64,000 bases of DNA, from NCBI RefSeq assembly GCF_900105615.1, contig NZ_LT630003.1, forward strand, positions 2,294,001-2,358,000. Direction: 5' to 3'. Below the pieces are notes generated by a model. The model was not told the DNA's origin and did no database searches. It was given only the letters and a program-made list of their open reading frames with translations. Origin of the DNA: Lacrimispora sphenoides JCM 1415. Lineage in GTDB: Bacteria > Bacillota > Clostridia > Lachnospirales > Lachnospiraceae. Shown in pieces: positions 53,065-61,531 of this stretch (positions within the stretch are counted from its first letter, which is position 1; each line of letters opens with the position of its first letter). Both the position numbers and the translations under genes were made by a program.

Positions 53065-54525
53065 TTATTGTGCCGGAAAATCAAAGTATTTAAAGGCATC
53101 CTCGTTATACCAACTGTCCCTGAAAGGAGGATCAGAAAAATCCTTTAATTTTTCATTGAAATTATTATTGTCCAAAGCATCCTCGATCTTCCGCCCCAGA
53201 TACAAAACACCCCGGTATCCGAACGTCGGTCGTTTTCCATCCAAAATATGGGTTGTGGGAATCCCAAGTCTGGACACCCAGTTGGCCATGCCGATAAATA
53301 CGTCCGGTTTTAATTTTTTTATTAAATTGATTTGCTCATATGGCTGCATATCTGCTACATTAATGAGGAATTCACTTCCGTGGTATTCCTCCAGACGTTC
53401 AAAATCTTCCACATACGCTTTTTCATAATAGGGAGCATGGATACACAAAAGCTTCATTCCATATTCTCCCATTAAGGTGGCGGCAGCCAAGCCACGCCCG
53501 GTGCCCGCTGTTATACAGACCTTAAGACCCTTCGTCTTATTCCTGATATGGCCGATTTCTTCTTCTACCTCGCCCCGTTCTCTCTCTATAAATTCCTCTG
53601 CCTCTTTTTCTTTCCCTACCAGTTTGGCAATGGCTCTTAACCACCGGTCTGTGCTGTCCGAACCAATAGGCATACAAGTGACGGTATATGGAGTCCCATA
53701 TTCCTTATGTAAGAAATCCATATACTCATCCCCAAAAATCTGACATACGGATATGTTATACTCTGCCGCTGGGATCCGCATGATGTCCTCATAAGTAGCA
53801 TTGTAAGGCATAATATTGGCTTCCAGGCCAATGGCCCGAAACATACGCTTCATCTCTAACTGATCCGCCAGACTTAAAGAATGGGTTGCAAATAAATTAA
53901 TTAGACCTTTCTCCTTTTGGGGCCTGGCGTTCTTGATGACAAAGTTTTGCAGGGCGCTTAAAGCCAGATCATATCCGGTCGCGTGGTTTCTGGATTTAAA
54001 GCCTTCACAATGAATGGGGGCAAAAATCACATCCGGATATTCTTCCTGTAATCGTTCTGAAACAGCATCGATATCATCGCCGATAATAGCGGAAGCACAT
54101 GAAGATAAAATAAAAATCATTTTGGGATGGTGCCTTCTAATCGCTTCTCTTGCCGTTTCCTCTAAGCGGCCTTCACCGCCTAATATCACTTCCTTTTCTC
54201 CTAAAGCGGTGGATATGATCCTGCTGGTTTCCCCATTGGTATCACCCATATGATGTTTGTAAATATTGATTCTTTCGATGGCTGCCAGACTGCCACATGC
54301 GGAACAGCCATAGGGAGAATGTATAATCATAACCGAATCCTGAATACTGGCCAGCGCATTTACACTGTTTACCTGCACACATTGAATCCCCTGCTCAAAT
54401 GTTCTGTGGGCATTTTTTAAACAATTATTCTTTACTCTGTCACGCATATGACCGGCACTTCCTACCTGTGCATCGGTAAACCCCTCCCGGGTATCACGGA
54501 TCTTATCCCTGATGATTCTTTCCAT
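53065..54525 (-). CDS. Nitrogenase component 1-like alpha-type subunit (D1), cofactor ligands kept
   Basis: The 486-residue protein is NifD-like. P-cluster cysteines are C49, C74 and C143 (25 and 69 apart; NifD 26 and 66). C261 (NISVCQIFG) and H426 (IPTTHILDG), 165 residues apart, correspond to FeMo-co ligands Cys275 and His442 (167 apart). In the CEGF loop, the N2-site Gln191 and His195 are replaced by H181 and Y185. The protein could thus hold an Fe-S-carbide cofactor but should not be an ordinary N2 reductase. AGAGGTTCTGGTAAA precedes the ATG. It is followed by K1. Confidence 0.88.
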   Translation of the reverse strand: MERIIRDKIRDTREGFTDAQVGSAGHMRDRVKNNCLKNAHRTFEQGIQCVQVNSVNALASIQDSVMIIHSPYGCSACGSLAAIERINIYKHHMGDTNGETSRIISTALGEKEVILGGEGRLEETAREAIRRHHPKMIFILSSCASAIIGDDIDAVSERLQEEYPDVIFAPIHCEGFKSRNHATGYDLALSALQNFVIKNARPQKEKGLINLFATHSLSLADQLEMKRMFRAIGLEANIMPYNATYEDIMRIPAAEYNISVCQIFGDEYMDFLHKEYGTPYTVTCMPIGSDSTDRWLRAIAKLVGKEKEAEEFIERERGEVEEEIGHIRNKTKGLKVCITAGTGRGLAAATLMGEYGMKLLCIHAPYYEKAYVEDFERLEEYHGSEFLINVADMQPYEQINLIKKLKPDVFIGMANWVSRLGIPTTHILDGKRPTFGYRGVLYLGRKIEDALDNNNFNEKLKDFSDPPFRDSWYNEDAFKYFDFPAQ

Positions 54526-54550
54526 TTTACCAGAACCTCTTTCCTGATTT

Positions 54551-55306
54551 TTAGATGTAATAAATACTGTCCTGCGTATTGATACGCGTTAAAAACTGTT
54601 TGGTTCTTTCATTTTTAGGCTTGCCGAAGATTTCCTTTGGTGTCCCCGTCTCTACTACCAATCCCTCATCCATAAAGATTACCTGACTGGCAACTTCCTG
54701 GGCAAACGACATTTCATGGGTTACCACGATCATGGTAATCCCTGTCTGGGCCACCTTTTTTATCAGTTCTAATGTCTCACCCACTAATTCCGGGTCTAGA
54801 GCCGAGGTTGGTTCATCAAATAAGATTACTTTCGGAGAGAGGGCTACTGCTCTGGCAATCCCCACTCGCTGCTGCTGTCCGCCAGATAAGTTGACAGGAT
54901 AATAATCCATGCGGTCAGACAGGCCAACCCATTCAAGTGTTTCCACAGCGATCTTTTTTGCCTCTTCTTTTGTCTTTTTCTGAACTGTCACCAGCCCTTC
55001 CATGACGTTTTCCAAAGCAGTTTTATTCAGAAATAAACCATAATTTTGAAATACAAAGGCACATTTTCTTCGAATATTCAAAGCTTCTTTTTTGCTGCTT
55101 TTTTTCATATTCACGGTCAAATCATCGATCGTCAGTTTTCCTTCATCTGCTTTTTCCAAAAAATTGATACAGCGTAAAAGTGTGGTTTTTCCAGAGCCGC
55201 TGGGTCCAATGATAACCGTTACATCACCTTTATTTACCTGAATGGAAATTCCTTTTAAAATTTGGGAGTTTCCAAAGCTCTTTTTCACATTTTCCATTTC
55301 AATCAT
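54551..55306 (-). CDS. Polar amino acid ABC transporter ATPase (set B)
   Basis: The 251-residue ATPase has Walker [10 protein letters not shown], signature [10 protein letters not shown], Walker [14 protein letters not shown] and the switch His (VTHEMSF). It is clearly a paralogue of the ATPase in set A (matching length and order of motifs). It drives the two permeases directly upstream. The gene begins 17 bases after the permease stop and is followed by D1. Confidence 0.94.
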   Translation of the reverse strand: MIEMENVKKSFGNSQILKGISIQVNKGDVTVIIGPSGSGKTTLLRCINFLEKADEGKLTIDDLTVNMKKSSKKEALNIRRKCAFVFQNYGLFLNKTALENVMEGLVTVQKKTKEEAKKIAVETLEWVGLSDRMDYYPVNLSGGQQQRVGIARAVALSPKVILFDEPTSALDPELVGETLELIKKVAQTGITMIVVTHEMSFAQEVASQVIFMDEGLVVETGTPKEIFGKPKNERTKQFLTRINTQDSIYYI

Positions 55307-55323
55307 GATGTCACTCCCCTCTA

Positions 55324-56031
55324 TTATAAAGCAATTCCCTTTTTATATTTGCTCATCTTCTGCTCAAACGTACGAAACAGTTTGGAAAAGACAAAGCTTA
55401 AAGTTTCATAAATCACCGCAATCAGAAAAAATGCTTCCAGAAATTGATAACTGGGACTGGCCAGGGTATAAGCCATACCCGTAATTTCCACCACGCCCGA
55501 ATAATAAGCCAGCGTGGAGTTTTTGATAAGACCGATAAACAATCCTCCCATATTAGGCAAGGCAATAACAAATGCCTGTGGAAAGATGATGCGAAAGCAA
55601 GCCTGTAAGGTGGTCATTCCTATGCTTTTCGCCGACTCTAACTGGCCGTGGGGAATCGCAAGCAAGCTGGAACGAAAGGTTTCTGAGGCAAAAGCCGCCT
55701 CTGAAATGCTCATGGCTATAATAGGGTAAATGATGCTTTTATTTCCCGCCACAGAGGCTACGGAAAGTCCATGCTCGAAGCGATAATAGGCGATGAACGT
55801 AGGGATGGCATAATAAATAAAAAACATAATGATTACCAAGGGCACGCTTCTCATAAAAGACACATAAACAGCAAATAGCCGGGACAAGCCTTTTATTCTA
55901 TTTATCCGGATTAATGCGATTACAATACCAAAGATCCAGCCAAAGAAGGCGGAGAAAACGGTGATAATTAGTGTATTTTTTACTGCAGGTAACATTGCAG
56001 GCAGCATTGATGCAATAAATTCAAAATTCAT
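55324..56031 (-). CDS. Amino acid ABC transporter permease (set B, second)
   Basis: The 235-residue membrane protein has about five helices and the His/Glu/Gln family EAA loop (LESAKSIGMTTLQACFRIIFPQA), which docks on the ATPase. It starts 14 bases after the upstream permease gene. Together these two permeases form a heterodimeric channel. Confidence 0.92.
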   Translation of the reverse strand: MNFEFIASMLPAMLPAVKNTLIITVFSAFFGWIFGIVIALIRINRIKGLSRLFAVYVSFMRSVPLVIIMFFIYYAIPTFIAYYRFEHGLSVASVAGNKSIIYPIIAMSISEAAFASETFRSSLLAIPHGQLESAKSIGMTTLQACFRIIFPQAFVIALPNMGGLFIGLIKNSTLAYYSGVVEITGMAYTLASPSYQFLEAFFLIAVIYETLSFVFSKLFRTFEQKMSKYKKGIAL

Positions 56032-56045
56032 GAATCTCCTCCTCT

Positions 56046-56762
56046 TTAAATGATCTGTATTTTTTTACCTTTGGTATACACCCGTTCCGCCCATTTGGTG
56101 ATCTGCTCTAATAGGACACTTACCACCCAGAATATGATGGATACTCCAAGATACAGCTCGGCACGGTTTAGCCCATATAAATTAGAACTGATGAGCTTTG
56201 CTCTGCCGAACACATCCACAGCTCCGATGGAAAAGGCCAGTGAAGTAGATTTAAAAATATAAATAATGTTATTCCCTAAGACCGGTATGGCAACTCCAAA
56301 GGCCTGAGGGAAAATAATTCGACGAAAGGCAGTTAAATTCCCCATTCCCACGCTATAAGCTGCCTCCCATTGATACTGATCAACCGACAGATAAGCAGAA
56401 CGCATCATCTCTGCCATATTGGCCGCCGAAGTAAGAGACAGAGTTGCAATAATAAAAGAATCCTTGCTCCAGGATGCCCCATTGATTCCGATCTTTTTTA
56501 AATACAGGGGCATGACAAAATAAAAAATAAATATAAGTACCAGGATGGGCATCCCCCTCATAAAAGCGATATAACCCTTAGCCATGGCGTTTAATAATTT
56601 ACTTTTTGCCAAAGCCATGCAGGCAAATACAAAGCCAATGAGCAGGGAAAAGAGCAGGGAAAACAAAACCAGCTTTACAGTGACCGGAAAAGCGGTCATC
56701 ACCTTTACCATGAGCCCCGGTATTTTCATAAAGTTAAAATATTTATTCATTTTAACTACCAT
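56046..56762 (-). CDS. Amino acid ABC transporter permease (set B, first)
   Basis: The 238-residue membrane protein has about five helices and the loop WEAAYSVGMGNLTAFRRIIF. The start is uncertain between two ATGs 12 bases apart; AAGGCG lies before the first, which I use. It follows the set A ATPase by 21 bases, so set B is fused to set A in one transcript. Confidence 0.9.
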   Translation of the reverse strand: MVVKMNKYFNFMKIPGLMVKVMTAFPVTVKLVLFSLLFSLLIGFVFACMALAKSKLLNAMAKGYIAFMRGMPILVLIFIFYFVMPLYLKKIGINGASWSKDSFIIATLSLTSAANMAEMMRSAYLSVDQYQWEAAYSVGMGNLTAFRRIIFPQAFGVAIPVLGNNIIYIFKSTSLAFSIGAVDVFGRAKLISSNLYGLNRAELYLGVSIIFWVVSVLLEQITKWAERVYTKGKKIQII

Positions 56763-56783
56763 TCCTTTCGCCTTGGTTATCTG

Positions 56784-57539
56784 TTATATCGAATAGTTGG
56801 AATCCAGGGAAATGATCCTTGATAAGAATTGTCTGGTCCTTTCTTCTTTCGGATTTGAAAAAATCTCTTCCGGACTTCCCTCTTCCACAACAATCCCTTC
56901 ATCCATAAAGATCACTTTATTGGCAACATCCTGGGCAAAGGACATTTCATGGGTCACCACGATCATCGTAATTCCTTTTCCCGCCACTTTCTTAATGATA
57001 TCAAGGGTTTCTCCTACCAGCTCCGGATCCAGGGCAGACGTTGGTTCGTCAAACAGAATCACTTCCGGATTTAAGACAAAGGCTCTGGCAATGCCCACAC
57101 GCTGCTGCTGCCCGCCGGAAAGATTGCAGGGATAACAATGATATTTCTCCCCCAGTCCCACCCAGTCAAGGGCCTCCTTCCCCCGTTTTATGGCTTCCTC
57201 CCTGGGAATATGCCTAGCCGTAACAAGGCCTTCTATCACATTTTCCAATGCAGTTTTATTGGCAAAAAGATTGTAATTTTGAAAAACAAAGGCCGTTTTC
57301 CTTCTGATCTCCAGAATCTGCTTTTTGGTGGCTTTTTTTAAATCCACACAGGTATCTCCGATGGAAAGCTGTCCGCTGTCCGCATTTTCCAGGAAATTAA
57401 TACACCGCAGCAATGTGGTTTTTCCCGAACCGCTGGGGCCGAGGACAACCACCACCTGGCCATCCTCCACCTTCACAGAAACATCCTTTAGGACCTGCTG
57501 CTTTCCAAAGGCCTTTTTTACATTCTTTACTTCAATCAT
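56784..57539 (-). CDS. Polar amino acid ABC transporter ATPase (set A)
   Basis: The 251-residue ATPase has Walker [33 protein letters not shown] and VTHEMSF. Its start overlaps the end of the permease gene upstream by eight bases. Near-identical layout to the set B ATPase points to a duplicated transporter. Confidence 0.94.
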   Translation of the reverse strand: MIEVKNVKKAFGKQQVLKDVSVKVEDGQVVVVLGPSGSGKTTLLRCINFLENADSGQLSIGDTCVDLKKATKKQILEIRRKTAFVFQNYNLFANKTALENVIEGLVTARHIPREEAIKRGKEALDWVGLGEKYHCYPCNLSGGQQQRVGIARAFVLNPEVILFDEPTSALDPELVGETLDIIKKVAGKGITMIVVTHEMSFAQDVANKVIFMDEGIVVEEGSPEEIFSNPKEERTRQFLSRIISLDSNYSI

Positions 57540-58242
57540 ATGGATTCCTCCTAAATCTGCCTGTATGGCGCCTTAAGACCTTTGCCAGGTATTCGATCAT
57601 AATGGTAAATGCCCAGTATATGACTGCGGCCGCCACATATCCTTCAAAAAAGGAATACGTCCGGGAGCTTGGAATGGTGGCTCCTGCCACGATTTCAATA
57701 ATACCGATGGCCATGACTACGGAGGAGGCCTTGATTAAGCCGACCACATGATTGATCAGGGTGGGGATCGCTACCGGGATCATCTGGGGGATAATGATCC
57801 TCCTGATGTTCTGGACCTTTGTAAGCCCCACGGAATATCCGGCTTCATCCTGCCCCTTGTCAATGGACAGCAGGGCTCCCCGGATGGCCTCTGATATGGA
57901 ACACACCGCTGTAAGGCTCAATGCAAAAATTCCTACCCAGATATTATCTACATCAGAAGCTTTTGTTTTAATATGTAGGAATTCTGCCAGGTCATTGAAT
58001 TTGAGCATGAAAACCAGGTTATATATCATCAGAGCCACCACAATGGGAACACCCTGATATACGGTAACAAAAATCCCAAGAAGCTTACAGAGAACAGGCA
58101 CTTTATAGACCCTGACCAGCGCAATCACTGTTCCCAGCGTCAGGCCAATGGCCAGCGGAATGAACACAAGCCTCAGGGTATTGGGAAAATACTTCATACC
58201 ATAAAGAAAGCTTTCATAAAAATGAGCTGTATTAAAATTCAT
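57532..58242 (-). CDS. Amino acid ABC transporter permease (set A, second)
   Basis: The 236-residue membrane protein has about five helices and the EAA loop DEAGYSVGLTKVQNIRRIII. It overlaps its neighbour permease by four bases (ATGA) and the ATPase by eight. Confidence 0.92.
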   Translation of the reverse strand: MNFNTAHFYESFLYGMKYFPNTLRLVFIPLAIGLTLGTVIALVRVYKVPVLCKLLGIFVTVYQGVPIVVALMIYNLVFMLKFNDLAEFLHIKTKASDVDNIWVGIFALSLTAVCSISEAIRGALLSIDKGQDEAGYSVGLTKVQNIRRIIIPQMIPVAIPTLINHVVGLIKASSVVMAIGIIEIVAGATIPSSRTYSFFEGYVAAAVIYWAFTIMIEYLAKVLRRHTGRFRRNPYD

Positions 58243-58940
58243 TCTACCCCTTCTCTCCCATACTCCAGTTTTGTATTCAGGTAATAAAAAAGAAGCCGGA
58301 TTGTTAAACTGATAACAATATAGATGATCACCACAAACACATAGGCTTCCAGTACGTGCTTTGTGGCCGCGCCGATGGATTTGGCCCTTCCCATGATATC
58401 CGTAACACCGATGAGAAATACAAGAGAGGAATTTTGAAACAGTCCTACCAGATCAGAGCCAAAGGGAGGCAGGGCAATCCTCAACATCTGGGGCAAAAGG
58501 ATTCTTCGAAAGGTCTGAAGCTCCGTAAGTCCCACACTGAAGCCCGCCTCTGTCTGCCCATAGGGAATGGATGTGATTGCACCGTAAAATATGGCAGAAA
58601 GAAATGCTCCCTGATTTAAGATAAAGGTAATATAAGCAAACGTTACCGCACGGAACCCCCGGTTGATGTTGGTACCGAAAACAGGATCAATAAGGGCCGG
58701 TATCCCGTAATAAATAATCATCAACTGTACCAGCATGGGGGTTCCTCTCATGAATGAGACATACACCTTAAAAAACGGATTCAGGACCGGTATCTTTTTA
58801 AGCTCTGCCAGAACAATGAACGCGGCAAGAAGCACTCCGAATCCGGTGGCATAAACCACAATCCGAAAGGTCACCGATAAATACGGAAGAATTTTAGGGA
58901 TATTTTCAAAGAACCGCTCCCAGCCAAACAGTTTATCCAT
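58239..58940 (-). CDS. Amino acid ABC transporter permease (set A, first)
   Basis: The 233-residue membrane protein has about five helices and the loop TEAGFSVGLTELQTFRRILL. It begins four bases after the SBP2 stop. With the second permease and ATPase it makes a complete importer. Confidence 0.92.
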   Translation of the reverse strand: MDKLFGWERFFENIPKILPYLSVTFRIVVYATGFGVLLAAFIVLAELKKIPVLNPFFKVYVSFMRGTPMLVQLMIIYYGIPALIDPVFGTNINRGFRAVTFAYITFILNQGAFLSAIFYGAITSIPYGQTEAGFSVGLTELQTFRRILLPQMLRIALPPFGSDLVGLFQNSSLVFLIGVTDIMGRAKSIGAATKHVLEAYVFVVIIYIVISLTIRLLFYYLNTKLEYGREGVE

Positions 58941-58944
58941 ACCA

Positions 58945-59775
58945 TTACTCGCTTTCCGTATAATCCCCGCCGATTACATCCTTTGATATCTGTGCAAGCT
59001 TTCCGCTTTCCTTTAATTGCTTTACCGCTCCATCCACTGCCTCCTGCAGCCCGGTATTGTCTTTTGCATATACGAAGTATGTGGAAGAAGACTGGACCGG
59101 TTCTCCCGTCACCTTTAAGACATCCCTGCCGCCTCCATAGTTTTGATTCAGCTTTTCCGTATCCCGCTTTGTCAGGATGGTGGCATCCCAGACACCGTTT
59201 ACAAGGCCTGTAACAGTCTCTTCATCGGTCGAATTATCCACGTAATCAATCTTTATGGGATTATCCGGATGGTCTTTATTATAATTCTCCAGGATATACA
59301 CGGAATTTGACCCGGTGGAGCTTTTTATCTTCCGGCCCTTTAAATCATCAAGGGACTTAATATCCGTACGGTCATCTGTTACGGCAAGGTAGGTCACATA
59401 GGTGGTATATGGTTCTTTTCCAAATAAATATTTTTCATCTCTTTCCTTGTTCCATTCGTATTGATGAGCTGCAAGATCAATCTTGCCCGCATCAAGGGAA
59501 ATCAGCACATTGGCAAAATCTGAGGTCTGATATTCAAATTCATACTGGGGGAGCAGCTCATCCACTGCCTTTAAAACCTCGTACTCATATCCGGCAAGGT
59601 CTCCTTTCTCATCCAGATAGCAATAAGGCGCATAGGCATTACCGGTTCCTACCACCACTTTCGTGACCCCTGTGTCTGCGGCCGCTATTTTCTTGCCGCA
59701 TCCTGTCAGCATTGTCGCTCCCAATGCTGTAAGAACTGCTTTTAAACCGATTTTTTTTATCCATTGATTCATCAT
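58945..59775 (-). CDS. Amino acid-type ABC transporter substrate-binding lipoprotein (SBP2)
   Basis: The 276-residue protein has a lipobox LTGC (Cys26) and a type II binding fold with YAPYCYLDEKGDLAGYEYEV and LISLDAGKIDLAAHQYEW. It resembles cystine-type (TcyA-like) binding proteins in general layout. It overlaps the NifX-like gene by four bases (ATGA), linking it to the nitrogenase-like part. Ligand inferred only to class level: a small zwitterion, possibly sulfur-containing. Confidence 0.9.
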   Translation of the reverse strand: MMNQWIKKIGLKAVLTALGATMLTGCGKKIAAADTGVTKVVVGTGNAYAPYCYLDEKGDLAGYEYEVLKAVDELLPQYEFEYQTSDFANVLISLDAGKIDLAAHQYEWNKERDEKYLFGKEPYTTYVTYLAVTDDRTDIKSLDDLKGRKIKSSTGSNSVYILENYNKDHPDNPIKIDYVDNSTDEETVTGLVNGVWDATILTKRDTEKLNQNYGGGRDVLKVTGEPVQSSSTYFVYAKDNTGLQEAVDGAVKQLKESGKLAQISKDVIGGDYTESE

Positions 59776-60206
59776 TCCCTGCCTTCCTTTCCTATTAATG
59801 TTTCATTCGCCATTCCCCGAAGTGACTGATGATGATCCATCCGGTGAAAATACCATGTGATTTTCTCCATTGCGTCTTCAATTTTCCCTTCCACATCAAA
59901 AGCGCTGACCGCCTTTTTCTCAAGCTGTTTCTGAATGTGAAAACCGATCTTTTTGCAGATAACACAACGGCAGTCTGTTATGAAATCTACCCTGAGTTGG
60001 TTTTCGTGAGAGCCTTCGCAGCCCCTTCCTTTGCACCCGTCCTGACAGAAGGAAGACCCCCCGGCTTCCTTCTGTGCTTCTCTTATTTCCAAAAGGGCGT
60101 ACTTCCCTTCTTCTCGCACTTCATAGATGAAAAATTCATGGGCCGCCCCAAAATTCATATCTATATTCTCACCATCAGAAGATGCAACTGCAATTTTATA
60201 TGGCAT
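59772..60206 (-). CDS. NifX/NifB C-terminal-type cofactor-binding protein
   Basis: The 144-residue protein starts YKIAVASSDGENIDMNFGAA, typical of the dinitrogenase iron-molybdenum cofactor-binding domain (NifX, NafY, C-terminal NifB), and continues to the conserved D-C in FITDCRCVICKKIG. Known members bind FeMo-co or its precursor. It adds C54, C58 and C63, and C79, C81 and C84, two motifs (CxxxCxxxxC and CxCxxC) that could bind a cluster. It lies between K2 and SBP2. A cofactor carrier role is inferred. Confidence 0.85.
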   Translation of the reverse strand: MPYKIAVASSDGENIDMNFGAAHEFFIYEVREEGKYALLEIREAQKEAGGSSFCQDGCKGRGCEGSHENQLRVDFITDCRCVICKKIGFHIQKQLEKKAVSAFDVEGKIEDAMEKITWYFHRMDHHQSLRGMANETLIGKEGRE

Positions 60207-60232
60207 AATACTCCCTCCATGAATCCCGCCTG

Positions 60233-61531
60233 TTAATTGAATCTTGTTCTGGCAACGGAATAGATGTCTTCGATCAGCTTTAAACCTCCGTCATATCCTG
60301 CATAATAGCTGTTCATGACCAGTCTTTCATTGACCGGCCAGGATACATTAAGGAAATGGGCATCGGTCTGCTTTGCGATCTCTTTCTCCCAATGGCCTCC
60401 AAGAATCAGGGGATATCCATGATAGTCATGGGCTTTGATCTCGTTGTGGATCTTGTAGCCATCGGTCTCAAAACTCACCTCTGCTTCTATGCCAAAATTC
60501 AGTTCCTTAAAATAGGAACAGACCTTTTCCCTGAATTCTCTTGGGGTGTCATCCGTCACGAACTGCTTTGCGGGAAATAAACCCAGATCATTGACCAGGA
60601 ACTTTGTAATGCCAAGGGCATATTGGGCGTCGGCTACCACCGTAAACTGCTTTGACATGACTCTGGTCTCCAGGAATAAATCCGCATAGCGTTCGATGTA
60701 GTAGTAATAATAAGCTTCTTTCTCTGCAATCAGGCTTTCAATCTTCTCCTCTGGCACTCTTGCAAACCCGCCCACTTCCCGAAGGAATTTACTGGTTTCA
60801 AAGGCCCCTATAGGGAGGGTCGGATAGTGGAGGTAAGGGATTCCGAGCTTCTTCTCCATGTTCTTCATATTATTAAGCCCGACCCAAGGCGACACCAGTA
60901 AATTAAATTCGGCTTGCGGTATCCTCTTTATGTTACTTAATCCCCTTTGATAGCCAAATATCGTATTCGGCGTAAGACCAAGTTCCTTAACCAGTTTTTC
61001 AAGCTCTCTTAAGTTTCCCAGCCAGAACTCATCCTGATAAGGCACATCCGCCCATATATTCACCAGATTTTTTACCCGGATATCTGACCGTTCCAGAAGC
61101 TGGTCAATGATTGCATCCACCACCTGCTCGTGGCCCTTGTAGTTGTTGCCCTTAAAGCCTGCGGTGGAGGCATAGATGACCGTTTTTTTTGCATCCTGAA
61201 ACCCTTCCACCACTTCTTCGGTGTTGTCACCCACGATCTCCGGGATACAGCCGGTCAATACCACATATAAATCGGCATCAATGACATCCAGGGAATGCTT
61301 GATGGTTGACTCAAGCTTTTTAACGCCTCCGAATACAACATCCCTTTCGTTGATGCTGGTACAGGGATAGATGTTGGGTGAAAAATAGCCGGAGCTTCCC
61401 GAGGAATTGGAGAGCTTCTGGGCACACCCCGGACCGGAATGAAGGACAGGAATCGCCCGTTCGATTGCCTGAACGGTCTGCATGGCGCTCATTGCGCATT
61501 TATACCTCTGTTTATCTAAGATCTTCGCCAT
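60233..61531 (-). CDS. Nitrogenase component 1-like beta-type subunit (K2)
   Basis: The 432-residue protein shows the P-cluster cysteines C12 (RYKCAMSAMQ), C36 (HSGPGCAQK) and C95 (VLTGCIPEI), spaced 24 and 59, close to NifK. Like K1 it has a short N-terminus. It starts with a one-base overlap of the D2 stop (TGATG) after AGAGGAGGGGATTGGCTG, so it is coupled to D2. It would form the second heterotetramer with D2. Confidence 0.88.
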   Translation of the reverse strand: MAKILDKQRYKCAMSAMQTVQAIERAIPVLHSGPGCAQKLSNSSGSSGYFSPNIYPCTSINERDVVFGGVKKLESTIKHSLDVIDADLYVVLTGCIPEIVGDNTEEVVEGFQDAKKTVIYASTAGFKGNNYKGHEQVVDAIIDQLLERSDIRVKNLVNIWADVPYQDEFWLGNLRELEKLVKELGLTPNTIFGYQRGLSNIKRIPQAEFNLLVSPWVGLNNMKNMEKKLGIPYLHYPTLPIGAFETSKFLREVGGFARVPEEKIESLIAEKEAYYYYYIERYADLFLETRVMSKQFTVVADAQYALGITKFLVNDLGLFPAKQFVTDDTPREFREKVCSYFKELNFGIEAEVSFETDGYKIHNEIKAHDYHGYPLILGGHWEKEIAKQTDAHFLNVSWPVNERLVMNSYYAGYDGGLKLIEDIYSVARTRFN

